Below, piece after piece: positions 32,331-41,200 of a stretch of 52,958 nucleotides of DNA. Made by a program: the position numbers and the translations under genes. The notes beneath the pieces were generated by a model. It ran no database searches, was not told the DNA's origin, and saw only the letters and a program-made list of their open reading frames with translations. This DNA is from Lachnospiraceae bacterium (GTDB taxonomy: Bacteria > Bacillota > Clostridia > Lachnospirales > Lachnospiraceae). The stretch covers positions 1 through 52,958 of the forward strand of contig WRAQ01000020.1 in NCBI GenBank assembly GCA_009780115.1, written 5' to 3'. The number at the start of each line of letters is the position of its first letter. Position 1 is the first letter of the stretch.

Positions 32331-34129
32331 AAAACAACTATTTAATCATAATGCCGAGAACCGTCACGATTGTAGGCGAAGGATATTTTTTCCCTTTAGG
32401 AATTGCTTATGTTTCTTCTGCAATGAAAGCGGCCGGCCTTAATGTCTTTTCGCTGAATCTTAATCATATAGATGGTAATATTGATGATATAATAAAAAAA
32501 GAAATTTTAATAAATAAAATTGATGTTGTTATGACTGGTGGCCTATCTTCGCAGTTTAATAGCTTAAAGCGAATTATTGATTGTGTAAAGCAAAACTTTT
32601 CAAATATTAAAGTAGTTTTAGGGGGGGGGATAATATCGGCTGACCCACAAACGGCGATGAGTGCTTTCGAAAATGCAGATTTTGGAGTTATTGGCGAGGG
32701 TGAGATAACATCTGTCGAATTATGTAAAGCATTAGATAGTAATGTTGGCGTAACAAATATTTCCGGAATCATATACTACGCCAATGGTTGGGTAGAAACG
32801 AAACCAGTTGATGATATTTCTGATTTGGATGCCTTGCCTTTTCCGGATTATGATGGGTTTGGTTTGAATCATTTTTTAGAGTTACCACTTATGTCAAACT
32901 TAAATTCTGCGGCAACCCGTTCATTTTATATGGTTGGAAGCCGGTCATGCCCGTATCAATGTACTTTTTGTTTTCATACTGCTGGAAAAAGATATCGTCA
33001 ACGCTCTATAGGCAGCATTAAAGCGGAAATGGAATTACTGGTTCACAAATATGGGGTAAATCACATATTTTTTTCGGATGAATTATTTGCCCGAAAAAAA
33101 GACAGGGTGACAGCAATTGTCGAGATTGCAAAAGAGCTTGATATTACATGGGGTTCAAACTTTCGTATTGACGACATTAATGAAGAATTAATTAATATCA
33201 TCAAGGATGGAAATTGTACAATCATGGGTCTTGGTTTGGAGAGTGCCGATAATCAGATTTTAAGAAGTATGAAAAAGAATATAACTATTGAACAAATTGA
33301 CAAAGCATTATATATGATTCACAATTCCGGTATTCCCTATACCGGTAACTTTATTTTTGGTGATGTTGAAGAAACTATTGAAACAGTAGAAAGAACACTA
33401 GAGTATTGGGAAAAACATACAGAATATGCTATTTGGCTGACATTTATAATTGTTTATCCTGGAACAAAGCTTTATCAGTATGCGCTTTCAAATGGAATAA
33501 TAAATGATGCAGTCCAGTTTTTAAAGGATGGTTGCCCCCAAGTAAATGTTTCGAAGATATCCGATGAAGATTTGCCTAAACTTACAGAAAAAATTTTGGA
33601 AATGGAAGCGGATAAATTACCAAAGGTTAAGGACATTGAGTTGTTATCTTGGGATGTATCCGGGCGGATGAAAATCAGGGGGACTTGCGTGAAATGTAAT
33701 CATGGAAACATATGGGAGAATTTAAAACTGCTTGTCGCGAGCAATTGGTTATATTGTACATCTTGCAGTCAAAAACATATGGTTCCCTTTCCAGAGGAAC
33801 TAAAAGATTCATTCATCAGAAAATTCCTTAATATTAAGAACATGAAAGATAAGATTGGATTATGGGGTATATCATACTATACAATCGGCCTATTTAGAGA
33901 AAATGAAATATTTAAAGGCGATAATATATTTTTTATTGATAACGCCTCTGCAAAGCAAAATATTATGATTCATGACAAAAAAGTAAGTTCGCCGGATATA
34001 TTAATAACGGAAAATATCGGAACAGTAATATTTTTTTATACCAGTTCGATTATTGCTACTGTCGCTGATGAAATACAAGAGAAATATCCGCATGTAACTA
34101 AATTTTATAAAATATTTGATCTATTGTGA
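32327..34129 (+). CDS. B12-binding-type radical SAM protein with zinc ribbon and C-terminal Rossmann-like domain
   Basis: The 600-aa protein has a cobalamin-binding-like N-terminal domain (about 1-150, with VVLGGGIISADP near 96-107), a radical SAM barrel with the cluster motif CPYQCTFC (C208, C212, C215), and MGLGLESADNQILRSMKK and NFIFGDVEETIET further on. Next comes a four-Cys zinc ribbon (C454, C457, C477, C480), and last a Rossmann-like accessory domain (IGLWGISYYTIGLF and IFFIDNASAKQN, about 508-600) shared with several neighbours. The reaction is unknown: methylation, epimerisation or another sugar change are options. It overlaps the aminotransferase gene by four bases. A nine-G tract lies inside it. 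Confidence 0.85.
   Translation: MKNNYLIIMPRTVTIVGEGYFFPLGIAYVSSAMKAAGLNVFSLNLNHIDGNIDDIIKKEILINKIDVVMTGGLSSQFNSLKRIIDCVKQNFSNIKVVLGGGIISADPQTAMSAFENADFGVIGEGEITSVELCKALDSNVGVTNISGIIYYANGWVETKPVDDISDLDALPFPDYDGFGLNHFLELPLMSNLNSAATRSFYMVGSRSCPYQCTFCFHTAGKRYRQRSIGSIKAEMELLVHKYGVNHIFFSDELFARKKDRVTAIVEIAKELDITWGSNFRIDDINEELINIIKDGNCTIMGLGLESADNQILRSMKKNITIEQIDKALYMIHNSGIPYTGNFIFGDVEETIETVERTLEYWEKHTEYAIWLTFIIVYPGTKLYQYALSNGIINDAVQFLKDGCPQVNVSKISDEDLPKLTEKILEMEADKLPKVKDIELLSWDVSGRMKIRGTCVKCNHGNIWENLKLLVASNWLYCTSCSQKHMVPFPEELKDSFIRKFLNIKNMKDKIGLWGISYYTIGLFRENEIFKGDNIFFIDNASAKQNIMIHDKKVSSPDILITENIGTVIFFYTSSIIATVADEIQEKYPHVTKFYKIFDLL
32621..32629 (+). repeat. Nine-G homopolymer tract inside the radical SAM gene
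   Basis: Nine consecutive G encode three Gly (residues 99-101) by GGG codons. A change of one base would truncate the protein soon after residue 100. Confidence 0.95.
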
Positions 34130-34157
34130 TAGATTTGAGGAGAGAGTGACTTTTTTC

Positions 34158-34859
34158 ATGAAAATAGCGATAATGCAGCCCTATTTATTTCCGTATATCG
34201 GTTATTTCCAGCTTATAAATGCGGTTGAGAAATTTGTTATATTGGATACGGTTAGTTATATAAAAAAGGGGTGGATAAACCGCAATAGAATTTTGGTAAA
34301 CGGAACCCCTCATTTATTTACAATTAGTATTAAAGCTAAGAGCCAGAATATATTAATTAAGGATATCTTATTGGATAATGATAAAAATGATGTAGAAAAT
34401 TTATTAAAGACCATTTATTTAAATTACAAAAAGGCTCCTTATTTTAAAAATGTTTATGAATTAATAGAAGAATCATTAATGAAAAAACATAATAAGATTG
34501 TCGATTTAATTTTATCCAGCATTGGTGTAATAAACCATTACTTGGATATATCAACAAAGATAATCCATACATCAACAGGATATAATACAGATATTTCTGG
34601 GCAGGAACGAATTATAAAAATTTGTAATTGTGAAAAAGCCACACACTATATAAACCCGATTGGAGGAATAGAATTATATAATAATGAATTATTTTCGCGT
34701 AATGGACTTGAATTATCTTTTCTAAAAACAAAACCTTTGGAATATAAACAATTCGCAAACATATTTGAGCCGAACTTATCAATTGTAGATCTATTAATGT
34801 TTAACTCTCCTGATAAAGTTGCGGAAATGTTGATGGAGTATGAATTATGGCAAAAGTAA
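34158..34859 (+). CDS. WbqC-like family protein
   Basis: The N-terminus KIAIMQPYLFPYIGYFQLI (2-20) and FVILDTVSYIKKGWINRNRIL are the signature of the WbqC-like family found in O-antigen and surface-sugar clusters, especially those with modified amino sugars. Its biochemical activity is not firmly known to me. The frame is open from 34116, but AGGAGAG lies before the ATG at 34158, where the family motif begins. It overlaps the acyltransferase gene by 13 bases, so it is probably part of the same sugar modification pathway. Confidence 0.85.
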   Translation: MKIAIMQPYLFPYIGYFQLINAVEKFVILDTVSYIKKGWINRNRILVNGTPHLFTISIKAKSQNILIKDILLDNDKNDVENLLKTIYLNYKKAPYFKNVYELIEESLMKKHNKIVDLILSSIGVINHYLDISTKIIHTSTGYNTDISGQERIIKICNCEKATHYINPIGGIELYNNELFSRNGLELSFLKTKPLEYKQFANIFEPNLSIVDLLMFNSPDKVAEMLMEYELWQK

Positions 34860-35467
34860 TAATTTTTGGAGTTCGTGATACAGCACAACTTGCTAATTTT
34901 TATTTGAAAAATGATACTCATCACATTGTTTCAGCGTTTACGGTATCACAGAAATTCATGGCGGTTGAAACTTTTGAAGGGCTTCCGGTAGTGCCGTTTG
35001 AAAATATAGAGAAGTTTTATCCGCCCGATGAATATAAGATGTTTGCGCCAATGACCGCCGGAGATGATATGAGTAAATCTAGGGCGGAGATATACTATGA
35101 GGGAAAAAGAAAAGGTTACAAGTTCATTAGCTATATCAGTTCAAAGGCAACGGTTTTGACTAACGATATCGGTGATAACTGTTTTATTCTGGAAGATAAT
35201 ACTATACAACCTTTTGTTTCGATAGGCAATAATGTAGTTTTGTGGAGCGGAAACCATATTGGGCATCATAGTATCATCCGTGACCATGTATTTTTTACGT
35301 CCCATGTAGTTCTTTCCGGGCATTGTGATGTTAGTGAATATTCTTTTTTCGGCGTGAATGCTGCAGTTAGAGATGGGATAAAAATAGCAGAAGAATCATT
35401 TATAGCCATGTCGGCGACTATTACAAAAGATACGGTACCAAATGGCCGTTACAAGGGTTTTAATTAA
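34847..35467 (+). CDS. Left-handed beta-helix sugar acyltransferase (NeuD/PglD/VioB-like)
   Basis: A PglD_N-like Rossmann domain (KVIIFGVRDTAQLANFYL, 3-20) is followed by hexapeptide repeats (NDIGDNCFILEDNTI, SIGNNVVLWSGNHIG, YSFFGVNAAVRDG, ending ITKDTVPNGRYKG). The catalytic His is probably in NHIGHHSII. These trimers transfer an acetyl or related acyl group from a CoA donor to a nucleotide-amino sugar. With the VioA-like aminotransferase upstream, N-acylation of a 4-amino-4,6-dideoxyhexose is likely. The start overlaps the WbqC-like gene. Confidence 0.85.
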   Translation: MAKVIIFGVRDTAQLANFYLKNDTHHIVSAFTVSQKFMAVETFEGLPVVPFENIEKFYPPDEYKMFAPMTAGDDMSKSRAEIYYEGKRKGYKFISYISSKATVLTNDIGDNCFILEDNTIQPFVSIGNNVVLWSGNHIGHHSIIRDHVFFTSHVVLSGHCDVSEYSFFGVNAAVRDGIKIAEESFIAMSATITKDTVPNGRYKGFN

Positions 35468-35487
35468 TAAGTAAAGGAATGAGTTAT

Positions 35488-36417
35488 ATGAAATGGGAAT
35501 CAAAAGGAATTATATTTTCTAATAATCAGCAGTACAACTGGAATAAAACCCACGCGCAAATACCAACCGTTGATATAATCGGAGCTGACATTTTTCGGGT
35601 GTATTATTCAACGCGCGATGATCAAAACCGAAGTTATACAAGCTATTTTGATGTATCCGCAACTAACCCTTCTCAAATTATTTATGAGCATGATAGTTAT
35701 ATTCTGCCTCTCGGTGAAAGTGGTGCATTTGATGATTGCGGGGTAATGCCTTCCAGCATTTTAAGTAAGGGTGATGATAAATACTTTTATTATATCGGCT
35801 GGAATGTTCGGAATACTATCCCTTATTATTTATCAATCGGTCTTGCCATTCAAGAAGAAAGTGAGTCTTCATTCCGTAAATTTGGTAATGGCCCGGTTCT
35901 CGGCAGGAATTTATATGAGCCTTATTTATGTTCAACTCCTTTTGTTTTGTACGATGATTCTAAATGGCATATGTGGTATATGTCCGGCACTGGTTTTGAA
36001 ACGATATACGATAGAATTGAACCGCTTTATGATATTAAATATGCGTATTCATGTGACGGTATTCATTGGGAAGCCAAAGGTCAAGCCGCGATAAAGTATA
36101 AGCATAACAAGGAATCTATTTGCCGGCCATGTGTTATTAAAGAAGATGGTATTTTTAAAATGTGGTATACTTATCGGAGTATTATCAACTATCGAACTGA
36201 TAAACTTAAGTCTTACCGGATAGGATATGCCGAATCAAGGGATGGTATTGATTGGACAAGACTTGATGAAGCGGTTGGAATAAATATACCGGATGAGGGG
36301 TGGGACTCACAGATGCAGGCTTATCCTTATGTTATAGCTCATAACAATAGAAAATATATGTTTTATAATGGAAATGGATTTGGGCAAAGCGGGATAGGTT
36401 ATGCGATTTTAAGTTAA
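35488..36417 (+). CDS. Five-bladed-propeller, glycosidase-like protein
   Basis: A 309-aa soluble protein with repeated W/Y-rich blade motifs (FRVYYSTRDDQNRSYTSYF, WHMWYMSGTGFE, FKMWYTYRS, KYMFYNGNG), as in GH43/GH32/GH130-like propellers. Proteins like this occur in surface-sugar clusters without a signal peptide. It has none, so it acts in the cytoplasm and may not be a hydrolase. AAGGA sits nine bases before the ATG at 35488. The ATG at 35479 is too close to it. It ends the 31197-36417 group. Confidence 0.7.
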   Translation: MKWESKGIIFSNNQQYNWNKTHAQIPTVDIIGADIFRVYYSTRDDQNRSYTSYFDVSATNPSQIIYEHDSYILPLGESGAFDDCGVMPSSILSKGDDKYFYYIGWNVRNTIPYYLSIGLAIQEESESSFRKFGNGPVLGRNLYEPYLCSTPFVLYDDSKWHMWYMSGTGFETIYDRIEPLYDIKYAYSCDGIHWEAKGQAAIKYKHNKESICRPCVIKEDGIFKMWYTYRSIINYRTDKLKSYRIGYAESRDGIDWTRLDEAVGINIPDEGWDSQMQAYPYVIAHNNRKYMFYNGNGFGQSGIGYAILS

Positions 36418-36432
36418 AGGGATAGAATTAAA

Positions 36433-36495
36433 GTGCGCAAATATCATCAAAAATTAATTTTAGATTTGTTAAAGACCCTTAGCAAAGAGTTTTAA
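36433..36495 (+). pseudogene. Remnant: first 20 codons of an 851-aa-type gene
   Basis: GTG-started 20-codon frame MRKYHQKLILDLLKTLSKEF, then TAA. It aligns with the start of the gene at 37833 (MRKYYQKTILNILNTLEESI), and the upstream bases match as well (GGGAT..AT...GTGCGC against GGGAT..AT...ATGCGT). It is best read as the surviving 5' end of a deleted copy. A very short functional peptide cannot be ruled out. Confidence 0.7.
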
Positions 36496-36517
36496 CGGTT
36501 CATAATATGAGGTATTT

Positions 36518-37813
36518 ATGGAAATTAGTGTTTTACTATTTACTTATAATCATGAAAAATTTATCAGGAAGTCTCTTGACAGTGTCATAGCTCAGGTTAT
36601 TGACGTTCCGTTTGAAATATTGATTTGTGATGATGCATCTACTGACAGAACAAAAGCAATAATTCGCGAATATAAGATAAATGAACCAGACAAAATAAAA
36701 TTATATTTTAGAAAGTTTAATGGAAATCATCCATCAAAATATTTCTATTATCTAATTTCAAAGGCAAAAGGCAGATATTTTGCTGTTTTAGAAGGTGATG
36801 ATTATTGGATAGATTCTCAAAAGCTTCAAAAGCAATATGAATTTATGGAAGCGAATCCACAGTATTCGGCATGTACAGGCGATAATATTTTCATTGATGA
36901 AGATGGACAGCGTTTATATGGATTGGATTTAAAGCAAAAATCAATAAAATCATCAAATGTTTTTACTATTGATGATTATCGCCAAGGAATGCGGGCAGGT
37001 CATATTTCTACTGCTTTTTTCAGAAATTATTTTGATAAAGAAAAATATAAGATACTATATAGGGCAAATAATTATATTGGCGATTTTACTCTGGAAATTC
37101 TTTGTTTGATTAAAGGCGATATCTATTGTATGGATGAATCTTTTTCGGCTTGGCGTATTGTAAAAAAAGAAGGAAGATTGAATTTTTCTTCTATTGATAT
37201 AAAGAATAGGTATCATGGATATGCATCTGTATGTTATTTCATAAGGATAGAAAATTATTTAAGGAAGAATTATGATAATAAATTCTCTTTTGCTTTTACA
37301 AGTAGTTTAATGCTAACATATTGTCGCGGCTTACCACTTAATGCATATAGAAAAATATTATTGCTAGGATTAGATAAATGGCGCTATATAAAACATAGCA
37401 TAGCTTTGATTTTATTGTCGGGCCATTACCATCCATCTAGTGAAATTATGAAAAACAGTCGGCCTTATGATGCTGCTAAGTTTAAAAAGGAGACTAAAAG
37501 ATTAATTATTTTTGGTGCAGGGGCGATGGCTGAAGAGTACCTAGATCAGGAAGGCTGGCGTGAATGGCCTCTGTTTATTGTTGATAATAGTATTGAAAAA
37601 CAAGGAAAATCTTTCAAAGGTTATCTTATTAAGAAACCCGAAGATATTTTAGTAATAAAGAATAAAGTTACCGTATTGATTACAAGCAAATTTCACGAAC
37701 AAGAAATTGCTGCGCAATTAGAGAAAATGGGCATACATGATTATTATTTTTATTGTGGTATGAGAAGTTGGAAAAGTAGGAATCGTTTAGCAAATTGGCT
37801 ATTAATAAACTAG
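36518..37813 (+). CDS. GT2 glycosyltransferase with C-terminal Rossmann-like domain
   Basis: The GT-A domain (ISVLLFTYNHEKFIRKSLDS 3-22, ICDDASTDRT, VLEGDDYW metal site near 92-99, GDFTLEILCLIKGD) covers about 1-240. A linker is followed by a separate alpha/beta domain at about 325-420: RLIIFGAGAMAEEYLDQ, LFIVDNSIEKQGKSFKGY, VTVLITSKFHEQEIAAQL, IHDYYFY. That domain recurs on other proteins in this region. GAGGT precedes the ATG. The gene sits between the 20-codon remnant and the full-length version of the remnant gene. Confidence 0.88.
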   Translation: MEISVLLFTYNHEKFIRKSLDSVIAQVIDVPFEILICDDASTDRTKAIIREYKINEPDKIKLYFRKFNGNHPSKYFYYLISKAKGRYFAVLEGDDYWIDSQKLQKQYEFMEANPQYSACTGDNIFIDEDGQRLYGLDLKQKSIKSSNVFTIDDYRQGMRAGHISTAFFRNYFDKEKYKILYRANNYIGDFTLEILCLIKGDIYCMDESFSAWRIVKKEGRLNFSSIDIKNRYHGYASVCYFIRIENYLRKNYDNKFSFAFTSSLMLTYCRGLPLNAYRKILLLGLDKWRYIKHSIALILLSGHYHPSSEIMKNSRPYDAAKFKKETKRLIIFGAGAMAEEYLDQEGWREWPLFIVDNSIEKQGKSFKGYLIKKPEDILVIKNKVTVLITSKFHEQEIAAQLEKMGIHDYYFYCGMRSWKSRNRLANWLLIN

Positions 37814-37832
37814 AATAACGGGATTAATGCAG

Positions 37833-40388
37833 ATGCGTAAATATTATCAAAAAACAATATTGAACATACTAAATACACTGGAAGAATCTATTAGCGAAGC
37901 TGAGAAAGTCAGGTCAATCAATCTTTTAGCTGACTGTCAAGACAGCGCAATAGAGATTGCTAGTATTATTGAACAATTAGAAGGCAAGGGAAACATTACG
38001 GTTCAATATATTGAAGATTATTGTGAGTTGCTGTTTTTAGCGAGTCAACAATTGTCAAATAAAGACAGTGATTCGAATATCTTTAAAAAGCTTAAAAAGC
38101 AGCATATCATGATTGTGAATAGTGTTAAGCATGATATAAAAATACAATTGGAAATTGTATTTTTTCCTTATAAAGCCAGTATGTTTGATGCCTTTCATTC
38201 GATCTGGATAACTGCGAAAGAGGATCCGCTTTGTGAGCCATATGTAGTACCGATTCCTTATTATGATAAAAATGAGGATGGTTCATTTGGAAAAGCTTAC
38301 TACGAGGGAGGAGATTTTCCTGATAATGTTCCGGTGATTGATTATAAAAGCTATGATATTGGGACACGTCAACCGGATGTTATTTTTATCCACAATCCAT
38401 ATGACAATGGTAATTATGTTACTAGTGTGCATCCTGATTATTATGCCGAAAGGCTTAGAAAATTTACGGAGTTACTGGTATATTCTCCATATTTTGTATC
38501 ATTTGATGTGATGAATGATACTTTTGCTATATTACCGGGAACTATTTTTGCCCATAAAATACTCGTTCAATCAGATATGCTTAAGAAAGAGTATATAAAA
38601 CACTATAAATCATTTGAGAAAGAGAATAATATAGTTAATCAATTTGGAAAAGTAGAAGATAAATTTATTTCTTTAGGTAGCCCCAAAATTGATGTTATCT
38701 TAAATGAGAAATTTGCTAATCATTATATCCCGGATGAGTGGTTAACATTAATTAAAAATTCTAACGGAAAAAACAAAAAAATAATTTTGTATAATACATC
38801 AATAGCTGCTTTGCTTACCTATGAAGAAAAATTATTGCATAAAATGAAATATGTATTTGATTGTTTCAAGAATAATGATGAGGTGGTATTATTGTGGCGC
38901 CCTCATCCTTTAAGCCTTTCTACTTTAAAATCAATGCGGCCGGAGCTGGTAAATGAGTACGCAGAAATTGTCGAGAATTATTGTTTTCAAGGTTTTGGCA
39001 TATATGATGATTCTTCAAATTTACAACGGGCAATTCTTTTATCTGATGCTTATTATGGTGATTACAGCTCGCTTATAATTTTGTACGGAATGACCGGCAA
39101 ACCAGTTATGCTGCAAAATGTTGAAGAAACAGATATAAGTAGAAAAACAATGGTTAGTAATTTTGCATTAGATAAAGAAGGAAAAGGCTGGGGATATGAG
39201 TATTTAGATGATGGATTATATCAGTTAGATTTCGAAAAAAATATTGCTTGTTATAAAGCGAAAAGTAATACATTGATGAAAATAAATGAAATAGAAAAGT
39301 CACGGGATGTAAGATATCAAAAGATTCATATCGTTGGCGATTATATAATTTGTATTCCACTTTATGTAGGTACATTTTTTATTTATAATCACGTCACCGG
39401 CACTGTTATAAAAAAAATCATCAATGAAAAATATAATTTTAAGTCTTACATTGACGGCGGTTTTGGGTTTATATCAACGGTTCAATACCAAAATAAAATT
39501 TATTGTTTTGGATATTTATCAAAAGCGGTGGTTATTATCGATACAATAAATTTTGAATTATCATATCATACAAAGATTTATGAAAAAATAGGTCTTGTAT
39601 TATTTACTAATGATTTTGTGAAATACCCATTATATATAAGTGACAGCACCGAAAATGGAAAAATTTTATTGCTTATGCGGCATTGTAAACATTTAATTAG
39701 TTATTCATTAATAACGGAAGAGGTTGAATATTTAGCATCATGTCCGCTATTATCTAAATGTAGTTGGGCGACAATGGATGAGAAGCATGTATGGTTTCTT
39801 ACCGAAAAAAATGATATACTTTTTAAGTGGGATTATATTGAAAATAAGATAACAGAATATTTGTTTTCAAATGATGGCTTTTTATTACCTAATGGAGTAG
39901 AGATTATTTCCGGGATTATTGATTGTGGTGAATATCTTTTATTTTTCCCATTCTATTATAATACAGTTTTGAGATTTGATAAGTCAATTGAAAAATTTAG
40001 TGAGTGTAAAAGTTTTCCTGTGCCTGAAGATGAAGAAAATAAGATACGTAAATATTTTTTAAAACAGAAAAATGATGGTAGAAAAGTGTATGCCTTTGCT
40101 GAGTTTGACAAAACAATATATGAGTTTGATAAAGTTACTGAAGAAGTAGTTGCACATGAATTTGTGACAGATAGAGAAGGGGACAGGCTATATTTTGCAG
40201 ATTATTTTGATGAAATATATGATATAGCTTATGAAACTAATGTTGGTAATATTGCTGAATTTTTTGCAGCATCAATAAAAGGAATTAATGAAAAAAGAAA
40301 AAGCAATTTTCTGGAGTATAGTATAAATAAGGATGGTACAGCAGGACAAGCCATCTATGAAAAAATTCGTAATGAAGTTATTAGATAA
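37833..40388 (+). CDS. CDP-glycerol-transferase-like domain fused to beta-propeller-like region
   Basis: An 851-aa soluble protein in three parts: an N-terminal helical region (1-110), a central GT-B domain resembling CDP-glycerol glycerophosphotransferases and related surface-polymer transferases (FVSFDVMNDTFAILPG, FISLGSPKID, VVLLWRPHPLS near 350-360, SDAYYGDYSSLIILYGMTGKPV), and from about 490 a string of beta-rich repeats (YIICIPLYVGTFFIYN, KIYCFGYLSKAVVIID, YLLFFPFYYNTVLRFD) that looks like a propeller. The start is set at the second ATG (37833) because the related remnant begins at the matching codon; 37827 is possible. It may transfer a polyol phosphate or a sugar; which one is not visible. 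Confidence 0.72.
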   Translation: MRKYYQKTILNILNTLEESISEAEKVRSINLLADCQDSAIEIASIIEQLEGKGNITVQYIEDYCELLFLASQQLSNKDSDSNIFKKLKKQHIMIVNSVKHDIKIQLEIVFFPYKASMFDAFHSIWITAKEDPLCEPYVVPIPYYDKNEDGSFGKAYYEGGDFPDNVPVIDYKSYDIGTRQPDVIFIHNPYDNGNYVTSVHPDYYAERLRKFTELLVYSPYFVSFDVMNDTFAILPGTIFAHKILVQSDMLKKEYIKHYKSFEKENNIVNQFGKVEDKFISLGSPKIDVILNEKFANHYIPDEWLTLIKNSNGKNKKIILYNTSIAALLTYEEKLLHKMKYVFDCFKNNDEVVLLWRPHPLSLSTLKSMRPELVNEYAEIVENYCFQGFGIYDDSSNLQRAILLSDAYYGDYSSLIILYGMTGKPVMLQNVEETDISRKTMVSNFALDKEGKGWGYEYLDDGLYQLDFEKNIACYKAKSNTLMKINEIEKSRDVRYQKIHIVGDYIICIPLYVGTFFIYNHVTGTVIKKIINEKYNFKSYIDGGFGFISTVQYQNKIYCFGYLSKAVVIIDTINFELSYHTKIYEKIGLVLFTNDFVKYPLYISDSTENGKILLLMRHCKHLISYSLITEEVEYLASCPLLSKCSWATMDEKHVWFLTEKNDILFKWDYIENKITEYLFSNDGFLLPNGVEIISGIIDCGEYLLFFPFYYNTVLRFDKSIEKFSECKSFPVPEDEENKIRKYFLKQKNDGRKVYAFAEFDKTIYEFDKVTEEVVAHEFVTDREGDRLYFADYFDEIYDIAYETNVGNIAEFFAASIKGINEKRKSNFLEYSINKDGTAGQAIYEKIRNEVIR

Positions 40389-40411
40389 CAGTTTGTTTTG
40401 GGGAATATATT

Positions 40412-41185
40412 ATGGCGGAGGTGCTGGCTTTGAAATCAAAATTGGGAAGTAATCATGTTTGCGTATTGTGCGAAAAAGAAGTTGATAATTTTTTACCATA
40501 TGAAATTGATTTGCAAAAAGCTTTGGCTTTTGTAGAAAAATATCAAACGATTGGAAGTGATATAAATAATTTTTCTTGCCCTTATTGTTACTCTAATGAT
40601 AGGGAACGGCACTTATATCTTTATTTAAAAGCATTAAATATATGGGATACCATAAATGCACAAACCAGTATATTGCATATAGCACCAGAGCGGCTTTTAT
40701 CAATACTGATTTCAAAACGGAATCCATTAAACTATATAAAAGGAGATTTATATCCCGAAAATTCGTCTGTTCAAGGTGTTATCAAAGTTGATATAACAAA
40801 TCCGCAATTTGATGATGATTTTTTTGATATCATACTTGCCAATCATATTTTTGAACATATATTTGATGATGTTCGAGCAATGAATGAAATTTATAGAATG
40901 CTAAAAAAAGACGGTATTGCTATTTTGCAAACACCGTACTCATTAAATTTAGCTAATACTTATGAAGATGCTTCAATTATCGGCGAGTCAGAGCGGGAAG
41001 AACATTTTGGGCAAAGCGACCATATAAGAATTTATTCCGAACAAGATTTTTTTAATAAACTTGCTTCGGCAGGGTTTATATTAAATATACATAAAAGCTC
41101 TGAATTTTTTAATGAAGAAGAGGCAAGAAAATATGGGTTTAATCATAAAGAGGATTTAATCTTGTGTTTGAAGACTAAAACTTAA
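40412..41185 (+). CDS. SAM-dependent methyltransferase (type 11) with N-terminal zinc knuckle
   Basis: Two CxxC pairs (CVLCEKE near 17-23 and CPYCYSNDRERH near 53-64) likely bind Zn and precede a class I methyltransferase domain (SILHIAPERLL in place of the usual Gly-rich motif I, then DIILANHIFEHIFDD as motif post-I/II, and MLKKDGIAILQTPYS). The Gly-poor motif I is typical of the 'SAM-dependent methyltransferase' proteins found in capsule clusters. It probably methylates a sugar. It is the last plus-strand gene before a strand switch. GGGGAA precedes the ATG. Confidence 0.82.
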   Translation: MAEVLALKSKLGSNHVCVLCEKEVDNFLPYEIDLQKALAFVEKYQTIGSDINNFSCPYCYSNDRERHLYLYLKALNIWDTINAQTSILHIAPERLLSILISKRNPLNYIKGDLYPENSSVQGVIKVDITNPQFDDDFFDIILANHIFEHIFDDVRAMNEIYRMLKKDGIAILQTPYSLNLANTYEDASIIGESEREEHFGQSDHIRIYSEQDFFNKLASAGFILNIHKSSEFFNEEEARKYGFNHKEDLILCLKTKT

Positions 41186-41200
41186 CTTAAGAATGAAGAA

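Noticed and set aside
34116-34157. Upstream start for the WbqC-like gene
   Set aside because: No ribosome site, and the family N-terminus begins at the internal ATG 34158.
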